Both the position numbers and the translations under genes were made by a program. Of a stretch of DNA of 64,000 nt, positions 8,496-17,357 are shown piece after piece. The notes beneath the pieces are model-generated. The model was not told where the DNA came from. It saw only the letters and a program-made list of their open reading frames with translations, and did no database searches. The first letter of the stretch is position 1, and each line of letters starts with the position of its first letter. Source of the DNA: Streptomyces roseifaciens (GTDB lineage Bacteria > Actinomycetota > Actinomycetes > Streptomycetales > Streptomycetaceae); contig NZ_LNBE01000002.1 of NCBI RefSeq assembly GCF_001445655.1, forward strand, positions 186,001 to 250,000, given 5' to 3'.

Positions 8496-9071
8496 ATGCG
8501 AAACGGCTCCATCCCCGGCTCTTCCGGACGCGTACGGCCCATGCGGCTGCTCGGCGACCCGGGGCTCGGCACCCCCTGCGAGGACGTCACGGACTTCGAC
8601 GGCGACCTCGCGCAGCTCGTCGAGGACATGTTCGCGACGATGTACGCCGCCGCCGGCGTGGGCCTCGCGGCCAACCAGATCGGCGTCCCGCTGCGCGTCT
8701 TCGTCTACGACTGCCCGGACGACGAGGACCGCCGCCACCTGGGCCACCTGGTCAACCCCCGGCTCGTCGAGGCCGACGGCGTCACCGTCCGCGGGCCGGA
8801 GGGCTGCCTGTCCGTCCCCGGCATCGAGGCGGGCACGCCGCGCTTCGACCGCGCCGTCGTCGAGGGCTTCACCGTGGACGGCGCCCCGGCGCGCGTGACC
8901 GGCACCGGCTTCTTCGCCCGCTGCCTGCAGCACGAGTGCGACCACCTCGACGGCGGGCTCTACCTCGACCACGTGACGGGGCTGCGCCGCCGCCGGGCGC
9001 TGCGGGCCGTACGCCGTGCGCCGTGGGCGGGGCGCACGGAGGCGCAGCCGGAGCCGGCCCGTACGGCGTAG
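8496..9071 (+). CDS. def: Peptide deformylase
   Basis: 191 residues containing the three deformylase motifs in order: GVGLAANQIG, EGCLSVPG and QHECDHLDG. The Cys and two His bind the metal and the Glu is catalytic. It removes the formyl group from nascent proteins. ATG 8496 is supported by a -10-like TAGGGT (8484-8489) ending 6 bases upstream with no Shine-Dalgarno, as in leaderless mRNAs. Met16 at 8541 is the alternative start. The C-terminal tail is Arg/Pro-rich and runs into the terminator. Confidence 0.93.
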   Translation: MRNGSIPGSSGRVRPMRLLGDPGLGTPCEDVTDFDGDLAQLVEDMFATMYAAAGVGLAANQIGVPLRVFVYDCPDDEDRRHLGHLVNPRLVEADGVTVRGPEGCLSVPGIEAGTPRFDRAVVEGFTVDGAPARVTGTGFFARCLQHECDHLDGGLYLDHVTGLRRRRALRAVRRAPWAGRTEAQPEPARTA

Positions 9072-9082
9072 GGCGTACGGGC
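9057..9082. terminator. Terminator at the end of def
   Basis: GCCCGTACG / CGTACGGGC (9-base perfect arms, 8-base loop) spanning the def stop codon. It lies between two convergent genes and may serve both. Confidence 0.6.
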
Positions 9083-9100
9083 GGCCGGCCGCGGCACGCG

Positions 9101-9745
9101 TCAGAAGCCCGGGCCGCCCGGCAGGTCGCCCGAGGAGGCGAGCCGTCCCCACAGCAGGTCCGCGAGGTGGCGCACCAGGTGCTCCCGGGGGAAGGGGCGC
9201 TCGCGCAGCCACCAGTCGCCGGCGGCGTGCATCATGCCGACGATGCCGTGGCCCCAGGCGCGCGACAGCTCGTCGCTGTCGGGACCGAGGTCGACGCGCT
9301 CCGATATGACCTGGGCGAGCTCCTCGCCCATCCGCCGCAGCAGGGGAGCGGAGTGCCGCCCGACGTCGAAGCCCTGCTCGGAGGGGTGGCCCTCGTCGGC
9401 GGGGTGCATCAGGAAGCGGTAGACCTGCGGCCGGGCCTCTATGGCCGCGAGGTAGCTGTCGAGCGTCCGCTCGACGCGGTCGCGGCGCTCGGCGGGGGCG
9501 TCCAGCGCGGCCCGCAGCCCCACGAGCAGCGCGTCGGTGTGCCGGGCCGCCAGGGCGCGGTAGAGCCCGCCCTTGTCGCCGAAGTGCCGGTAGAGGATGG
9601 GCTTGGTGATGCCCGCCTCGGCCGCGATGGCGTTCATCGACGCACCGGGCCCCTCGCGCAGCACCACCCGGTCCGCCGCCTCGAGCAGCTCCTTGCGGCG
9701 CCGCTCCGCCGCATGCTGCTGGTCCTCCCGCTGACTGGTTTCCAT
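9101..9745 (-). CDS. TetR-family transcriptional regulator
   Basis: 214 residues. The N-terminal TetR helix-turn-helix is clear: RKELLEAADRVVL, then SMNAIAAEAGITKPILYRHF. The C-terminal ligand domain is variable. Start ATG 9745 is preceded by GGAGGCAGG. It is divergent from the acyl-CoA dehydrogenase at 9904, and two overlapping inverted repeats lie between them. The simplest reading is a repressor of itself and of that gene, sensing an acyl-CoA or a similar ligand (inference). Confidence 0.9.
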   Translation of the reverse strand: METSQREDQQHAAERRRKELLEAADRVVLREGPGASMNAIAAEAGITKPILYRHFGDKGGLYRALAARHTDALLVGLRAALDAPAERRDRVERTLDSYLAAIEARPQVYRFLMHPADEGHPSEQGFDVGRHSAPLLRRMGEELAQVISERVDLGPDSDELSRAWGHGIVGMMHAAGDWWLRERPFPREHLVRHLADLLWGRLASSGDLPGGPGF

Positions 9746-9830
9746 ATGACCTGCCTCCCCGCCCCTGTGATTCCTGACGCCTGCGCAACGTAACACCCGC
9801 TCCACCCAGCGAATCCGGGAGGCGGGACGG

Positions 9831-9869
9831 TTGACACTACTACCGGTCGGTAACATACTCATGTTACCG
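9831..9869 (+). promoter_or_regulatory. Promoter and TetR-type operator before the acyl-CoA dehydrogenase
   Basis: TTGACA (9831-9836) and CATACT (9854-9859) are spaced 17 bases. Two inverted repeats overlap them: TACCG-GT-CGGTA (9841-9852), and CGGTAACAT with ATGTTACCG (9848-9869, 4-base spacer, perfect 9-base arms). The second covers the -10, as expected for a repressor site. Confidence 0.65.
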
Positions 9870-9903
9870 CGAGTAAGGGTTTTCCGCAGGGGTGGGAGAG
9901 GCC

Positions 9904-11130
9904 ATGGCCGAATTCACGATGGAGCTCAACGAGGACCAGCGGGGGGTGCGCGACTGGATCCACGGCTTCGCGGCCGAGGTGATGCGCCCGGCCGCCGCCG
10001 AGTGGGACGAGCGCGAGGAGTTCCCGTGGCCGGTCGTCCAGGAGGCCGCCCGCATCGGGCTGTACTCGCTCGACTTCTACGCCCAGCAGTTCTTCGACCC
10101 CACCGGCCTCGGCGTCCCCATGGCCATGGAGGAGCTCTTCTGGGGCGACGCCGGCCTCGGCCTCGCCATCACCGGGACCGGGCTCGCCGCCATCGGCGTC
10201 CTCACCAACGGCACCGAGGAGCAGATCGGCACCTGGCTCCCGCAGATGTACGGCGACGCCGACGACGTGAAGATCGCCGCCTTCTGCTCCTCCGAGCCGG
10301 ACGCGGGCTCGGACGTCTCGGCCATGCGCACCCGCGCCGTCTACGACGAGGCCAAGGACGAATGGGTCCTCGACGGGACGAAGACCTGGGCGACGAACGG
10401 CGGCATCGCGAACGTGCACGTCGTCGTCGCGGTCGTCGACCCCGGGCTGGGCGCGCGCGGCCACGCCTCCTTCGTCGTCCCGCCGGGCACCCCGGGGCTC
10501 TCCCAGGGGCAGAAGTTCAAGAAGCACGGCATCCGCGCCTCGCACACCGCCGAGGTCGTCCTCGACGGCGTCCGCCTGCCCGGCCACTGCCTCCTCGGCG
10601 GCAAGGACAAGCTGGACGAGCGCCTGGCCCGCGCCCGCGAGCGCGTGCGCACCGGCGGTGCCCGTACGCACAACGCCGCCATGGCCACCTTCGAGGCCTC
10701 CCGCCCCACGGTCGGCGCCCAGGCCGTCGGCATCGCCCGCGCCGCGTACGAGGTGGCGCTCGACTACGCCCAGACGCGCCACCAGTTCGGCCGGCCCGTC
10801 ATCGACAACCAGGGCGTCGCCTTCCAGCTCGCGGACATGCGCACCCGCATCGACGCGGCCCGGCTGCTGGTGTGGCGCGCGTCCTGGATGGCCAGCGCGG
10901 GCAAGCCCTTCACCGCGGCGGAGGGCTCGATGTCCAAGCTGTTCGCGGGCGAGACGGCGAAGGCCGTCACGGCCCAGGCCATGCAGATCCTCGGCGGGAA
11001 CGGCTACACGCGCGAGTATCCGGTGGAACGGATGCACCGGGATGCGGCCATTTACACCATTTTTGAGGGCACGAGCGAGATCCAGCGGCTGGTGATCGCC
11101 CGTACGATCTCCGACGTGCCGATCCGGTGA
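9904..11130 (+). CDS. Acyl-CoA dehydrogenase (FAD flavoprotein)
   Basis: 408 residues. N-terminal helical domain, middle beta domain ([24 protein letters not shown]) and C-terminal helices with [12 protein letters not shown] and the active-site segment [11 protein letters not shown], whose Glu is the usual catalytic base. It dehydrogenates acyl-CoA thioesters at C2-C3. The substrate cannot be told from sequence. ATG 9904 has GGGAG just upstream; GTG 9892 is the alternative. Transcribed away from the TetR gene through a shared operator, with a VOC protein 48 bases downstream. Confidence 0.92.
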   Translation: MAEFTMELNEDQRGVRDWIHGFAAEVMRPAAAEWDEREEFPWPVVQEAARIGLYSLDFYAQQFFDPTGLGVPMAMEELFWGDAGLGLAITGTGLAAIGVLTNGTEEQIGTWLPQMYGDADDVKIAAFCSSEPDAGSDVSAMRTRAVYDEAKDEWVLDGTKTWATNGGIANVHVVVAVVDPGLGARGHASFVVPPGTPGLSQGQKFKKHGIRASHTAEVVLDGVRLPGHCLLGGKDKLDERLARARERVRTGGARTHNAAMATFEASRPTVGAQAVGIARAAYEVALDYAQTRHQFGRPVIDNQGVAFQLADMRTRIDAARLLVWRASWMASAGKPFTAAEGSMSKLFAGETAKAVTAQAMQILGGNGYTREYPVERMHRDAAIYTIFEGTSEIQRLVIARTISDVPIR

Positions 11131-11178
11131 GCCCCGGCCCGGCCGGACCGACCACCTGACCGCCGGGGGGCGTGGGGC

Positions 11179-11565
11179 GTGCTTCACCATCTCGAACTGT
11201 GGGTGCCCGACCTGCAGCGCGCCGAGAAGAGCTTCGGCTGGCTGCTCGGCGCCCTGGGCTACACACCCCACCAGCACTGGGAGAACGGCCGCAGCTGGCG
11301 GCTCGGCGCCTTCTACCTCGTCGTCGAGCAGTCGCCCGCGCTCGCGGCCGGCACCCACGAGCGATGCCGGCCGGGCATGAACCACGTCGCCTTCCCCGTG
11401 GAGAGCCGGGCTGCCGTCGACGCGCTCGTGGAAGAGGCCCCGGAGCACGGCTGGCAGCTGATGTTCTCCGGCAGGCACCCGTTCGCCGGCGGGCCCGACC
11501 ACTACGCCGCGTACCTGGAGAACGAGGACGGCTTCGAGGCCGAACTCGTCGCCGCCGGGGTTTGA
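11179..11565 (+). CDS. Glyoxalase/VOC-family protein
   Basis: 128 residues forming one VOC module pair: HHLELWVPDLQRAEKSFGWLL at the start, MNHVAFPV in the middle and YAAYLENEDGFEAEL at the end. His and Glu positions fit metal ligands of glyoxalase-type enzymes. The GTG start lies 48 bases after the acyl-CoA dehydrogenase, so co-transcription is likely. Substrate unknown; this family ranges from lyases to dioxygenases. Confidence 0.85.
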   Translation: MLHHLELWVPDLQRAEKSFGWLLGALGYTPHQHWENGRSWRLGAFYLVVEQSPALAAGTHERCRPGMNHVAFPVESRAAVDALVEEAPEHGWQLMFSGRHPFAGGPDHYAAYLENEDGFEAELVAAGV

Positions 11566-11696
11566 GCACCCGTCATACCCACCCCGGCAAAAAAGATTCC
11601 GCCGAACCACAGATTTTTCTGTTATCCGCATCGCGCCCCCAGGTCTCCCATGCGTAAGACCGCCGATGCGGTGGAGCGGAAAGAGGTGGGCGGAAC

Positions 11697-13421
11697 GTGA
11701 ACTTGGACAGCACGGCCGGTGTGGTCGAGGCGGCGCGCGGCGGGGACGACGCCGCGCAGGACCAGCTGGTCGCAGCCTGCCTTCCGTTGGTCTACAACAT
11801 CGTCGGCCGCGCCCTGAACGGGCACGCGGACGTCGACGACGTCGTGCAGGAGACCATGATCCGGATGGTCGGCGGCCTGCACGCCCTGCGGGACCCCGAA
11901 GGGTTCCGCTCGTGGCTCGTCGCGATCACCATGAACCAGATACGCAGCCACTGGCGCAAGGAGCTCAAGGACCGCAAGGACGCGCCGTCCGGCGGCCTGC
12001 AGGAGGTCGGCGAAGCCGCCGCCCCCGAGCCCGACTTCGTCGAGTGGTCGATCATCCGCCTCGGTCTGCAGGGACAGCGCAGACAGGCCGCGCAGGCCAC
12101 GCGCTGGCTCGACGGCGACGACCAGGTCGTCATGGCCCTGTGGTGGCAGGAGGCCGCGGGCGAGCTGAGCCGCGCCGAGGTCGCCGCGGCCCTGGGCCGC
12201 TCGCCGCAGTACACCGCCGTCCGGGTCCAGCGCACCAAGGGCCAGCTGGAGACCGCCCGCGTCGTCGTCCGCGCGCTCGCCACGGACCCGCGCTGCCCCG
12301 AACTCACGGACGTCATCGGCGACTGGGACGGCGCGCCGAGCCCGCTGTGGCGCAAGCGCATCGCCCGGCACGCGCGCGGCTGCGCGGAGTGCGGCGGGCA
12401 CTGGTCCGCGCTCGTGCCCGCGGAAGGGCTGCTGGCCGGCCTCGGGCTCGTCCCCGTCGGCGCCGCCCTGCTCGCCCGGGTGAGCGGAGCGGTCCCCGGC
12501 GGCCCCATGACGGCCTGCGCCGCCAACACTCCCGCCACTACTCCCGCCACCGCTCCCGGCAGCGCCTCCGCCGGGGCCCCGGAGCCGTCTGGGGAGGCGG
12601 CACCACCCGGGGAGCAGGCGCCGGGCACCCCCGCCGACTTGGGGCGCCTGGCGCGCCGGGCCGTCGTCGCCGCCGGTGTCGTGGCCGTCGTCGTGGGCGG
12701 CACGCTGGGCGGCCCGCACCTCTTCAACGCCGCGCCCGAGAGCGCCCGTCCGCAGACCCCCGGCGCCCCGGTCCAGGTCGTCCCGGTCACCGCCGGCGAC
12801 CCCGCGCCGGCCGGACCGGACCGCACCGACGCCACGGCCGTCGCCCGCTCCGACACCGACGGCCGCGCCCCCGTGCGCGCCTCCGCCCCCGCCGTACCGC
12901 CGGCCCCGGCACCCGTCGCGACCCCCGCCGCGGCCAAGAGCCCCTCCAGGCCCGCCGCCGAGAAGCAGACCGCCCCGAGCGCGCCCCCCGCCGGAACCGG
13001 AGCCGGAGCCGGAGCCACGCCCCGGCGGACACCGCCGCCGGCCGCCCCGGGCGCGGGCCCCGCCCAGGAGGTCGTCCGCATCGTCAACACCGAACGCGCC
13101 AAGGCCGGATGCGGGCCCGTGCACTTCAGCGCCGAGCTCGTGGCCGTCGCCCAGCGCCACACCGGCGACACCGCCTCGCGCACCCCCGCCGGCCAGTGGT
13201 CCGCCTTCGCCCGCCGGGCGGCCGTGCCCGGCCACCACTGGAGCTCGTACGGGGTGAACGCCGCCACCGGGCAGAGCAGCGCCTCCGCCGTCGTGTCCGT
13301 GTGGATGAACGACCCCGGGCACCGCCGGACCATCCTCAATTGCGCCTACACGGAGCTGGGCGTCGGCGTCTCCTTCGCCTACGACGGCCCGCGCTGGATG
13401 CAGGTCTTCGCGGCGCGCTGA
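11697..13421 (+). CDS. ECF sigma factor fused to a zinc-binding, transmembrane and extracellular CAP domain
   Basis: 574 residues in four parts. Residues 1-80 are sigma region 2 (DDVVQETMIRMVGGL); about 105-165 is sigma region 4 (VAAALGRSPQYTAVRVQR). An anti-sigma-like zinc motif follows, His225-x3-Cys229-x2-Cys232. A Pro/Ala linker and one transmembrane helix (about 318-340) lead through a long Pro/Ala/Thr stretch to a CAP/SCP domain (about 457-574, VNTERAKAGCG, WMNDPGHRRTILN). Topology predicts sigma inside and CAP outside. Such an arrangement would need proteolysis to free the sigma part (inference). GTG 11697 has AGAGGTGGG upstream. The leader carries an inverted repeat CCGCATCG/CGATGCGG (11626-11633, 11664-11671). 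A secreted protease gene follows 83 bases later. Confidence 0.88.
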   Translation: MNLDSTAGVVEAARGGDDAAQDQLVAACLPLVYNIVGRALNGHADVDDVVQETMIRMVGGLHALRDPEGFRSWLVAITMNQIRSHWRKELKDRKDAPSGGLQEVGEAAAPEPDFVEWSIIRLGLQGQRRQAAQATRWLDGDDQVVMALWWQEAAGELSRAEVAAALGRSPQYTAVRVQRTKGQLETARVVVRALATDPRCPELTDVIGDWDGAPSPLWRKRIARHARGCAECGGHWSALVPAEGLLAGLGLVPVGAALLARVSGAVPGGPMTACAANTPATTPATAPGSASAGAPEPSGEAAPPGEQAPGTPADLGRLARRAVVAAGVVAVVVGGTLGGPHLFNAAPESARPQTPGAPVQVVPVTAGDPAPAGPDRTDATAVARSDTDGRAPVRASAPAVPPAPAPVATPAAAKSPSRPAAEKQTAPSAPPAGTGAGAGATPRRTPPPAAPGAGPAQEVVRIVNTERAKAGCGPVHFSAELVAVAQRHTGDTASRTPAGQWSAFARRAAVPGHHWSSYGVNAATGQSSASAVVSVWMNDPGHRRTILNCAYTELGVGVSFAYDGPRWMQVFAAR

Positions 13422-13504
13422 GCGCCGCCCCGAGCCACCCCCCTCCGCCGGGCCGGCCAGCGCCCCGCCCGGCCGTTCCGTAACCCCCACCGATAGGAAC
13501 TCCT

Positions 13505-15535
13505 TTGCCGCGCAAACACTCCCACCGCCGCAGCAGAACCGGTCGCCGCGTGATACTCACGGCGGCCGCAGCCGCCGCGGCCGCCGGAATCGCCTTCGGC
13601 GTCCTGAGCACCGGATCCGCCACCTCCACCCCGGGCCCGCAGCCGGAGGCGGCGAACGCCCCCGCCGCGCAGCCGGTGCAAAAGAAGCCGCCCGCCCCCC
13701 TCACCTCGACCCCCCGCGCCGACAAGCAACGCGGTCTCGTCTACGACGGCCTCAAGCCCGCCCCCAAGGGCGACCGCTGCGTCGGCGTCTACAGCGTCTC
13801 GCGGGCCGGCCTGTGCACCCACGGCCCCGACGCCCCGCCCAAGGGCGTCGACATCACCAAGGACACCCCGCCCGTGGCGGGGAAGACGGCCGCCCCCTCC
13901 TCCCTGACCGGTGACGGCGCCCAGGCACCCTCGGCCTCCGAGGCCCTCGGCGGAGCGCCGTCCGTGGTCGACGCCCGCAAGGGCGGCGTGGCGGCGGCCG
14001 CCGCCACGGGCCCGGGCACGCCCGCGAACCCGCAGGCGGGCTCCGGCTCCAAGGTCGTCTGCGAGGGCGACGGTTCGAGCGGCAACCGCGTCCAGGTCCT
14101 GTACGTCCACGCACCCGGGCGCGACCGGTTCGGCCAGTACGCCGCCTCCTTCAAGCAGTGGGCGGCCGAGACCGACGTCATCTACAACGCCAGCGCCAAG
14201 GAGACCGGCGGCGAGCGGCACGTCCGCTACGTCACCGAGGCCGACTGCACCGCCTCCGTCCTGAACGTCGAGGTCTCCGCGGGCGACCTGCAGGAGTTCG
14301 GGGCCATGAACAACGCCCTGGCCGCCAAGGGCTTCAACCGCCGCGACCGCAAGTACATGGTCTTCGCCGACGCCCAGGTCTACTGCGGCATCGGCACCTT
14401 CAACGGCGACGAGCGGCCCGGCCAGGACAACCTCAGCAACTTCGGCCCGTCCTACGGCCGTACGGACTCCGGCTGCTGGGGCGGCAGCACCCCCGCCCAC
14501 GAACTGGGCCACAACCTCGGCGCCGTCAACAACAGCGCCCCGCACACCAGCAGGGCCGCGCACTGCGTCGACGAGTGGGACATCATGTGCTACTCGGACG
14601 CCCCGCACTACCCCAAGATGCAGGTCCTGTGCCCCGAGCGCACGGGGGACCAGCGGCTGGACTGCGGCCACGACGACTACTTCCACACCTCGCCCAAGCC
14701 CGGCAGCTACCTGGCCACCCACTGGAACATCGCCAACAACCGCTTCCTGATGGCGGGCGGGGGCAGCACGAACCCCGACCCCGGCCCCACGCCGACCCGC
14801 ACCCCCGACCCGACGCGGCCGCCGGCGGCCGGGCCCGACGCCCAGGTCAGCCAGATCACCCCGAACTCGGCCGTCGTCAGCTGGCCGAAGGTTCCCTCGG
14901 CCACCGGCTACGACCTGCTGGTCAACGGGAAGAGGACGGCCGACGTGAAGGACGCCGTCGTCCGCCTCACGGGCCTGGCCCCCGGCACCTCCTACAAGGT
15001 CGCCCTCGCCGCGCGCGGCGCCGACGGCAAGGCCTCCGCACCGGGCCGCGCCGCGTCCTTCCGCACCCTCTCCACCGACGGCGGCTCCACGACCCGGCCG
15101 GGCACCGCGTACGTGATGGTCAACGGCCTCACCGGCGAGGCCCTCGACCTGTGGGGCGGCTCCGCGGCGGACGGCACCGTCGCCATCGCCTACCAGCGCC
15201 ACGGCTACGCCAACCAGCAGTGGTCCTTCGAGAACGCCGGCGGCGGCGCTCTGCGCGTGAAGTCGGTCCAGAGCGGCAAGTGCCTCCAGCTGGGCGGCGG
15301 AGACAGGCCTGTGGCCGGCCAGTACGTGGCCCAGCAGCCCTGCCGGGACACCGCCGCGCAGAAGTGGCGGCTGAACGCCGCAGGCGGCGGGTCGTACGTC
15401 CTGCAGCCCGAGGGCTCGTCCCTGGTACTGGGCATCAGCAAGCGCTCGTACTACGGCGGCCGCCTGCTCGAACTCCAGCAGAAGAACGACCAGGGATACC
15501 AGAGCTGGACCCTGTCGAAGGCCGCCGCCTCCTGA
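13505..15535 (+). CDS. Secreted zinc metalloprotease with fibronectin III and ricin-B lectin domains
   Basis: 676 residues. TTG start with AGGAA 7 bases upstream. N-terminal Arg-rich signal peptide (about 1-40), then a pro-region. The metalloprotease domain carries HELGHNLGAVN (His332, Glu333, His336, with Asn342 in the third-ligand position) and a downstream Met in DIMCYSD resembling a Met-turn. A Pro/Thr linker leads to an FN3 domain (about 440-525) and a C-terminal ricin-type lectin domain (about 536-676) with QxW repeats (NQQWSF, AQKWRL, YQSWTL). It probably acts outside the cell on glycosylated or sugar-coated substrates. It follows the sigma-CAP gene and may belong to its regulon (inference). 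Confidence 0.87.
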   Translation: MPRKHSHRRSRTGRRVILTAAAAAAAAGIAFGVLSTGSATSTPGPQPEAANAPAAQPVQKKPPAPLTSTPRADKQRGLVYDGLKPAPKGDRCVGVYSVSRAGLCTHGPDAPPKGVDITKDTPPVAGKTAAPSSLTGDGAQAPSASEALGGAPSVVDARKGGVAAAAATGPGTPANPQAGSGSKVVCEGDGSSGNRVQVLYVHAPGRDRFGQYAASFKQWAAETDVIYNASAKETGGERHVRYVTEADCTASVLNVEVSAGDLQEFGAMNNALAAKGFNRRDRKYMVFADAQVYCGIGTFNGDERPGQDNLSNFGPSYGRTDSGCWGGSTPAHELGHNLGAVNNSAPHTSRAAHCVDEWDIMCYSDAPHYPKMQVLCPERTGDQRLDCGHDDYFHTSPKPGSYLATHWNIANNRFLMAGGGSTNPDPGPTPTRTPDPTRPPAAGPDAQVSQITPNSAVVSWPKVPSATGYDLLVNGKRTADVKDAVVRLTGLAPGTSYKVALAARGADGKASAPGRAASFRTLSTDGGSTTRPGTAYVMVNGLTGEALDLWGGSAADGTVAIAYQRHGYANQQWSFENAGGGALRVKSVQSGKCLQLGGGDRPVAGQYVAQQPCRDTAAQKWRLNAAGGGSYVLQPEGSSLVLGISKRSYYGGRLLELQQKNDQGYQSWTLSKAAAS

Positions 15536-15552
15536 CGGCCGCCCATTGAACC

Positions 15553-15603
15553 GGGCCGGCGACCGCTGCTTCTTCTTCCCCCCCCACCGGCGGTCGCCGG
15601 CCC
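15553..15603 (+). terminator. Terminator after the metalloprotease gene
   Basis: Perfect 14-base stem GGGCCGGCGACCGC / GCGGTCGCCGGCCC around a pyrimidine-rich loop of 23 bases. Confidence 0.7.
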
Positions 15604-15646
15604 CTTCTGCCCCGCCCCTCCCGACACCCCCTGAGGAACCGTCACG

Positions 15647-16279
15647 ATGAAGCTGCGCCCCACCACCCTGGCCCCGGCGCTCGGATGCGCCGCCGCCCTG
15701 CTCGTCCTGGGCACGCCCGGAACGGCCGCCGCGCACGGCGACACCATCCACTTCGCCGTCGGCGGCGAGCAGCGGGGCGGCCACGTACGGACCGTGGCGA
15801 CCTGGGAGAACGACGGCGACCCCGTGGACGAGCCCGTCGCCGGCACCCTGACGGCCACCGGCCCGGACGGGCGCACCGCGGGCCCGTGGCAGCTCGTGGC
15901 CGCCGAGGGCGGGAAGGGGGCCTACACCACCCGCGAGACCCTGCCGGAGGGCACGTGGAAGGTCGTCGTCCACTGCGGCTTCCCGGACCTCGGCCACGGG
16001 GAGGGGACGGTCACGGTCGCGGCCGGGACCGCGGAGGCCGGGCACGGTCCTGCTCCGGCCGGGAGCGCCACCGCGTCGGAGCGGTCCGCGCCGGCCGGCC
16101 CGGCGGCCGCCCGGCGGGAAGCGGTGCCCACGGAGGCCGAGGAGACCGCGCAGGCCCCCGCGTCCTCCTCCCGTACGGGCCTCGTCGTCGGCGCCTGCGC
16201 GGCCGTCGTCGTGGCTGCGGCCGCCGCGGTGCTCCTGGTGCGGGCCAGGCGCTCGCGGAAGGCCGCCGTCACCAAGTGA
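15647..16279 (+). CDS. Membrane-anchored secreted protein with a small beta-sandwich domain
   Basis: 210 residues: signal peptide ending near GTAAAHG, a roughly 95-residue domain (HFAVGGEQRGGHVRTVATWENDGDPVD as its start, TRETLPEGTWKVVVHC at its end), a Pro/Ala/Glu linker, and a C-terminal transmembrane helix (about 180-200) followed by basic residues. The domain resembles the immunoglobulin-like folds of YtkA/CopC-type surface proteins, but this is a weak match by eye. ATG 15647 is preceded by TGAGGAA. Role unknown; the topology (domain outside, tail inside) is clear. Confidence 0.7.
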   Translation: MKLRPTTLAPALGCAAALLVLGTPGTAAAHGDTIHFAVGGEQRGGHVRTVATWENDGDPVDEPVAGTLTATGPDGRTAGPWQLVAAEGGKGAYTTRETLPEGTWKVVVHCGFPDLGHGEGTVTVAAGTAEAGHGPAPAGSATASERSAPAGPAAARREAVPTEAEETAQAPASSSRTGLVVGACAAVVVAAAAAVLLVRARRSRKAAVTK

Positions 16280-16288
16280 GGGTCGGCA

Positions 16289-17341
16289 TCACGGGGTGAG
16301 GACCAGCCGGATCGGGTCGCCCTCCTTCTTGCGGAGCCGCTCGACCCCGGCGGCGGCCTCCGCCAGCGGCAGCGTGCCGCTGATGGAGCGGCCGAGGTCG
16401 AGGCGGCCCAGGCGGGCGAGGGTGACCAGTTCGTCGACGTGCCCGGGCTCCGAGCCGTAGTGCCCGAGGATCTGCTGGTGCCGGACGCTGAAGGCGATGC
16501 TGTTGCCGACCGTCAGCGGCCCGGGGCCGAGGCCGACGAGGACCAGGCGGCCGTCCGCCGCCAGACAGCCGGCGGCCTGCTCGCGCACGGCGGGCACCCC
16601 GGCAGTGTCGAGCGCGAGGTCCAGCCCGTGGCCGTCGGTCGCCGCCAGGATGCGCGCGCGCAGGCCGGGGTCGGCGGGGTCGAGGGCGAGGTCGGCGCCG
16701 AAGTCGAGCGCCCGCCGCCGGGCCGCCTCCAGGGGGTCGACGGCGATGACCGGCGCGGCCCCGACGAGGCGCAGCAGCTGCACGGCGTGCGCGCCGAGGC
16801 CGCCCGTGCCCCACACTCCCGCCGGGCGGGCGGCGCGGGCCCGGCCCGTCAGGGTGATCGCGGACCACGGCGTGGAGACGGCGTCCGGGATGATCGCGGC
16901 CTGCTCGAACGGCAGGTCGTCGGGGAGGGCGACCAGCGTGTGGTGACCGGCCAGGGCGTACTCGGCCCAGCCGCCGTCGTAGTCCACTCCGCGGGTCAGC
17001 AGGCGCAGGCACGGCGCGGTGAAGCGCTCGCAGGAACGGCAGGTGCCGCAGCGCTCGCCCGCCTGCAGCAGGACGCGGCGGCCCACGGTCCACTCCGCCG
17101 GCACGCCGGGGCCCAGGGCGTCGACGACGCCGGCGGTCTCGTGGCCGAGCGTGATCTTGTCGGCCTGTGTGCGGACGGGCTTGAGGCTGCCGTCGATGAG
17201 GTGCACGTCGGACAGGCAGATGCCGGCGGCCTCGACCTTGACGCGGACCTGCCCCGGCCCCGGCCGGGGGACGGGTATCTCCTCGACGGCGAACGCGCCG
17301 GAGCGCAGGTCGAGTCTTCCGGCGAGCATCGTGTCACTCAT
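16289..17341 (-). CDS. Zinc-dependent alcohol dehydrogenase (medium-chain)
   Basis: 350 residues. Catalytic zinc site: Cys42, His67-Glu68 (GHETAG). Structural zinc: Cys98, Cys101, Cys104 and Cys111. NAD(P)-binding fold with GTGGLGAHAVQLLR. It oxidises an alcohol or reduces an aldehyde; substrate unknown. It lies 16 bases downstream of an epoxide hydrolase gene in the same direction, so the pair may process an epoxide to a diol and then to a carbonyl (inference). Confidence 0.9.
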   Translation of the reverse strand: MSDTMLAGRLDLRSGAFAVEEIPVPRPGPGQVRVKVEAAGICLSDVHLIDGSLKPVRTQADKITLGHETAGVVDALGPGVPAEWTVGRRVLLQAGERCGTCRSCERFTAPCLRLLTRGVDYDGGWAEYALAGHHTLVALPDDLPFEQAAIIPDAVSTPWSAITLTGRARAARPAGVWGTGGLGAHAVQLLRLVGAAPVIAVDPLEAARRRALDFGADLALDPADPGLRARILAATDGHGLDLALDTAGVPAVREQAAGCLAADGRLVLVGLGPGPLTVGNSIAFSVRHQQILGHYGSEPGHVDELVTLARLGRLDLGRSISGTLPLAEAAAGVERLRKKEGDPIRLVLTP

Positions 17342-17357
17342 GGCAGGGGCCTCCCGG

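Noticed and set aside
7061..9793. 910-codon plus frame over murT, def and tetR
   Set aside because: Out of frame with three well-supported genes; no motif and no RBS.
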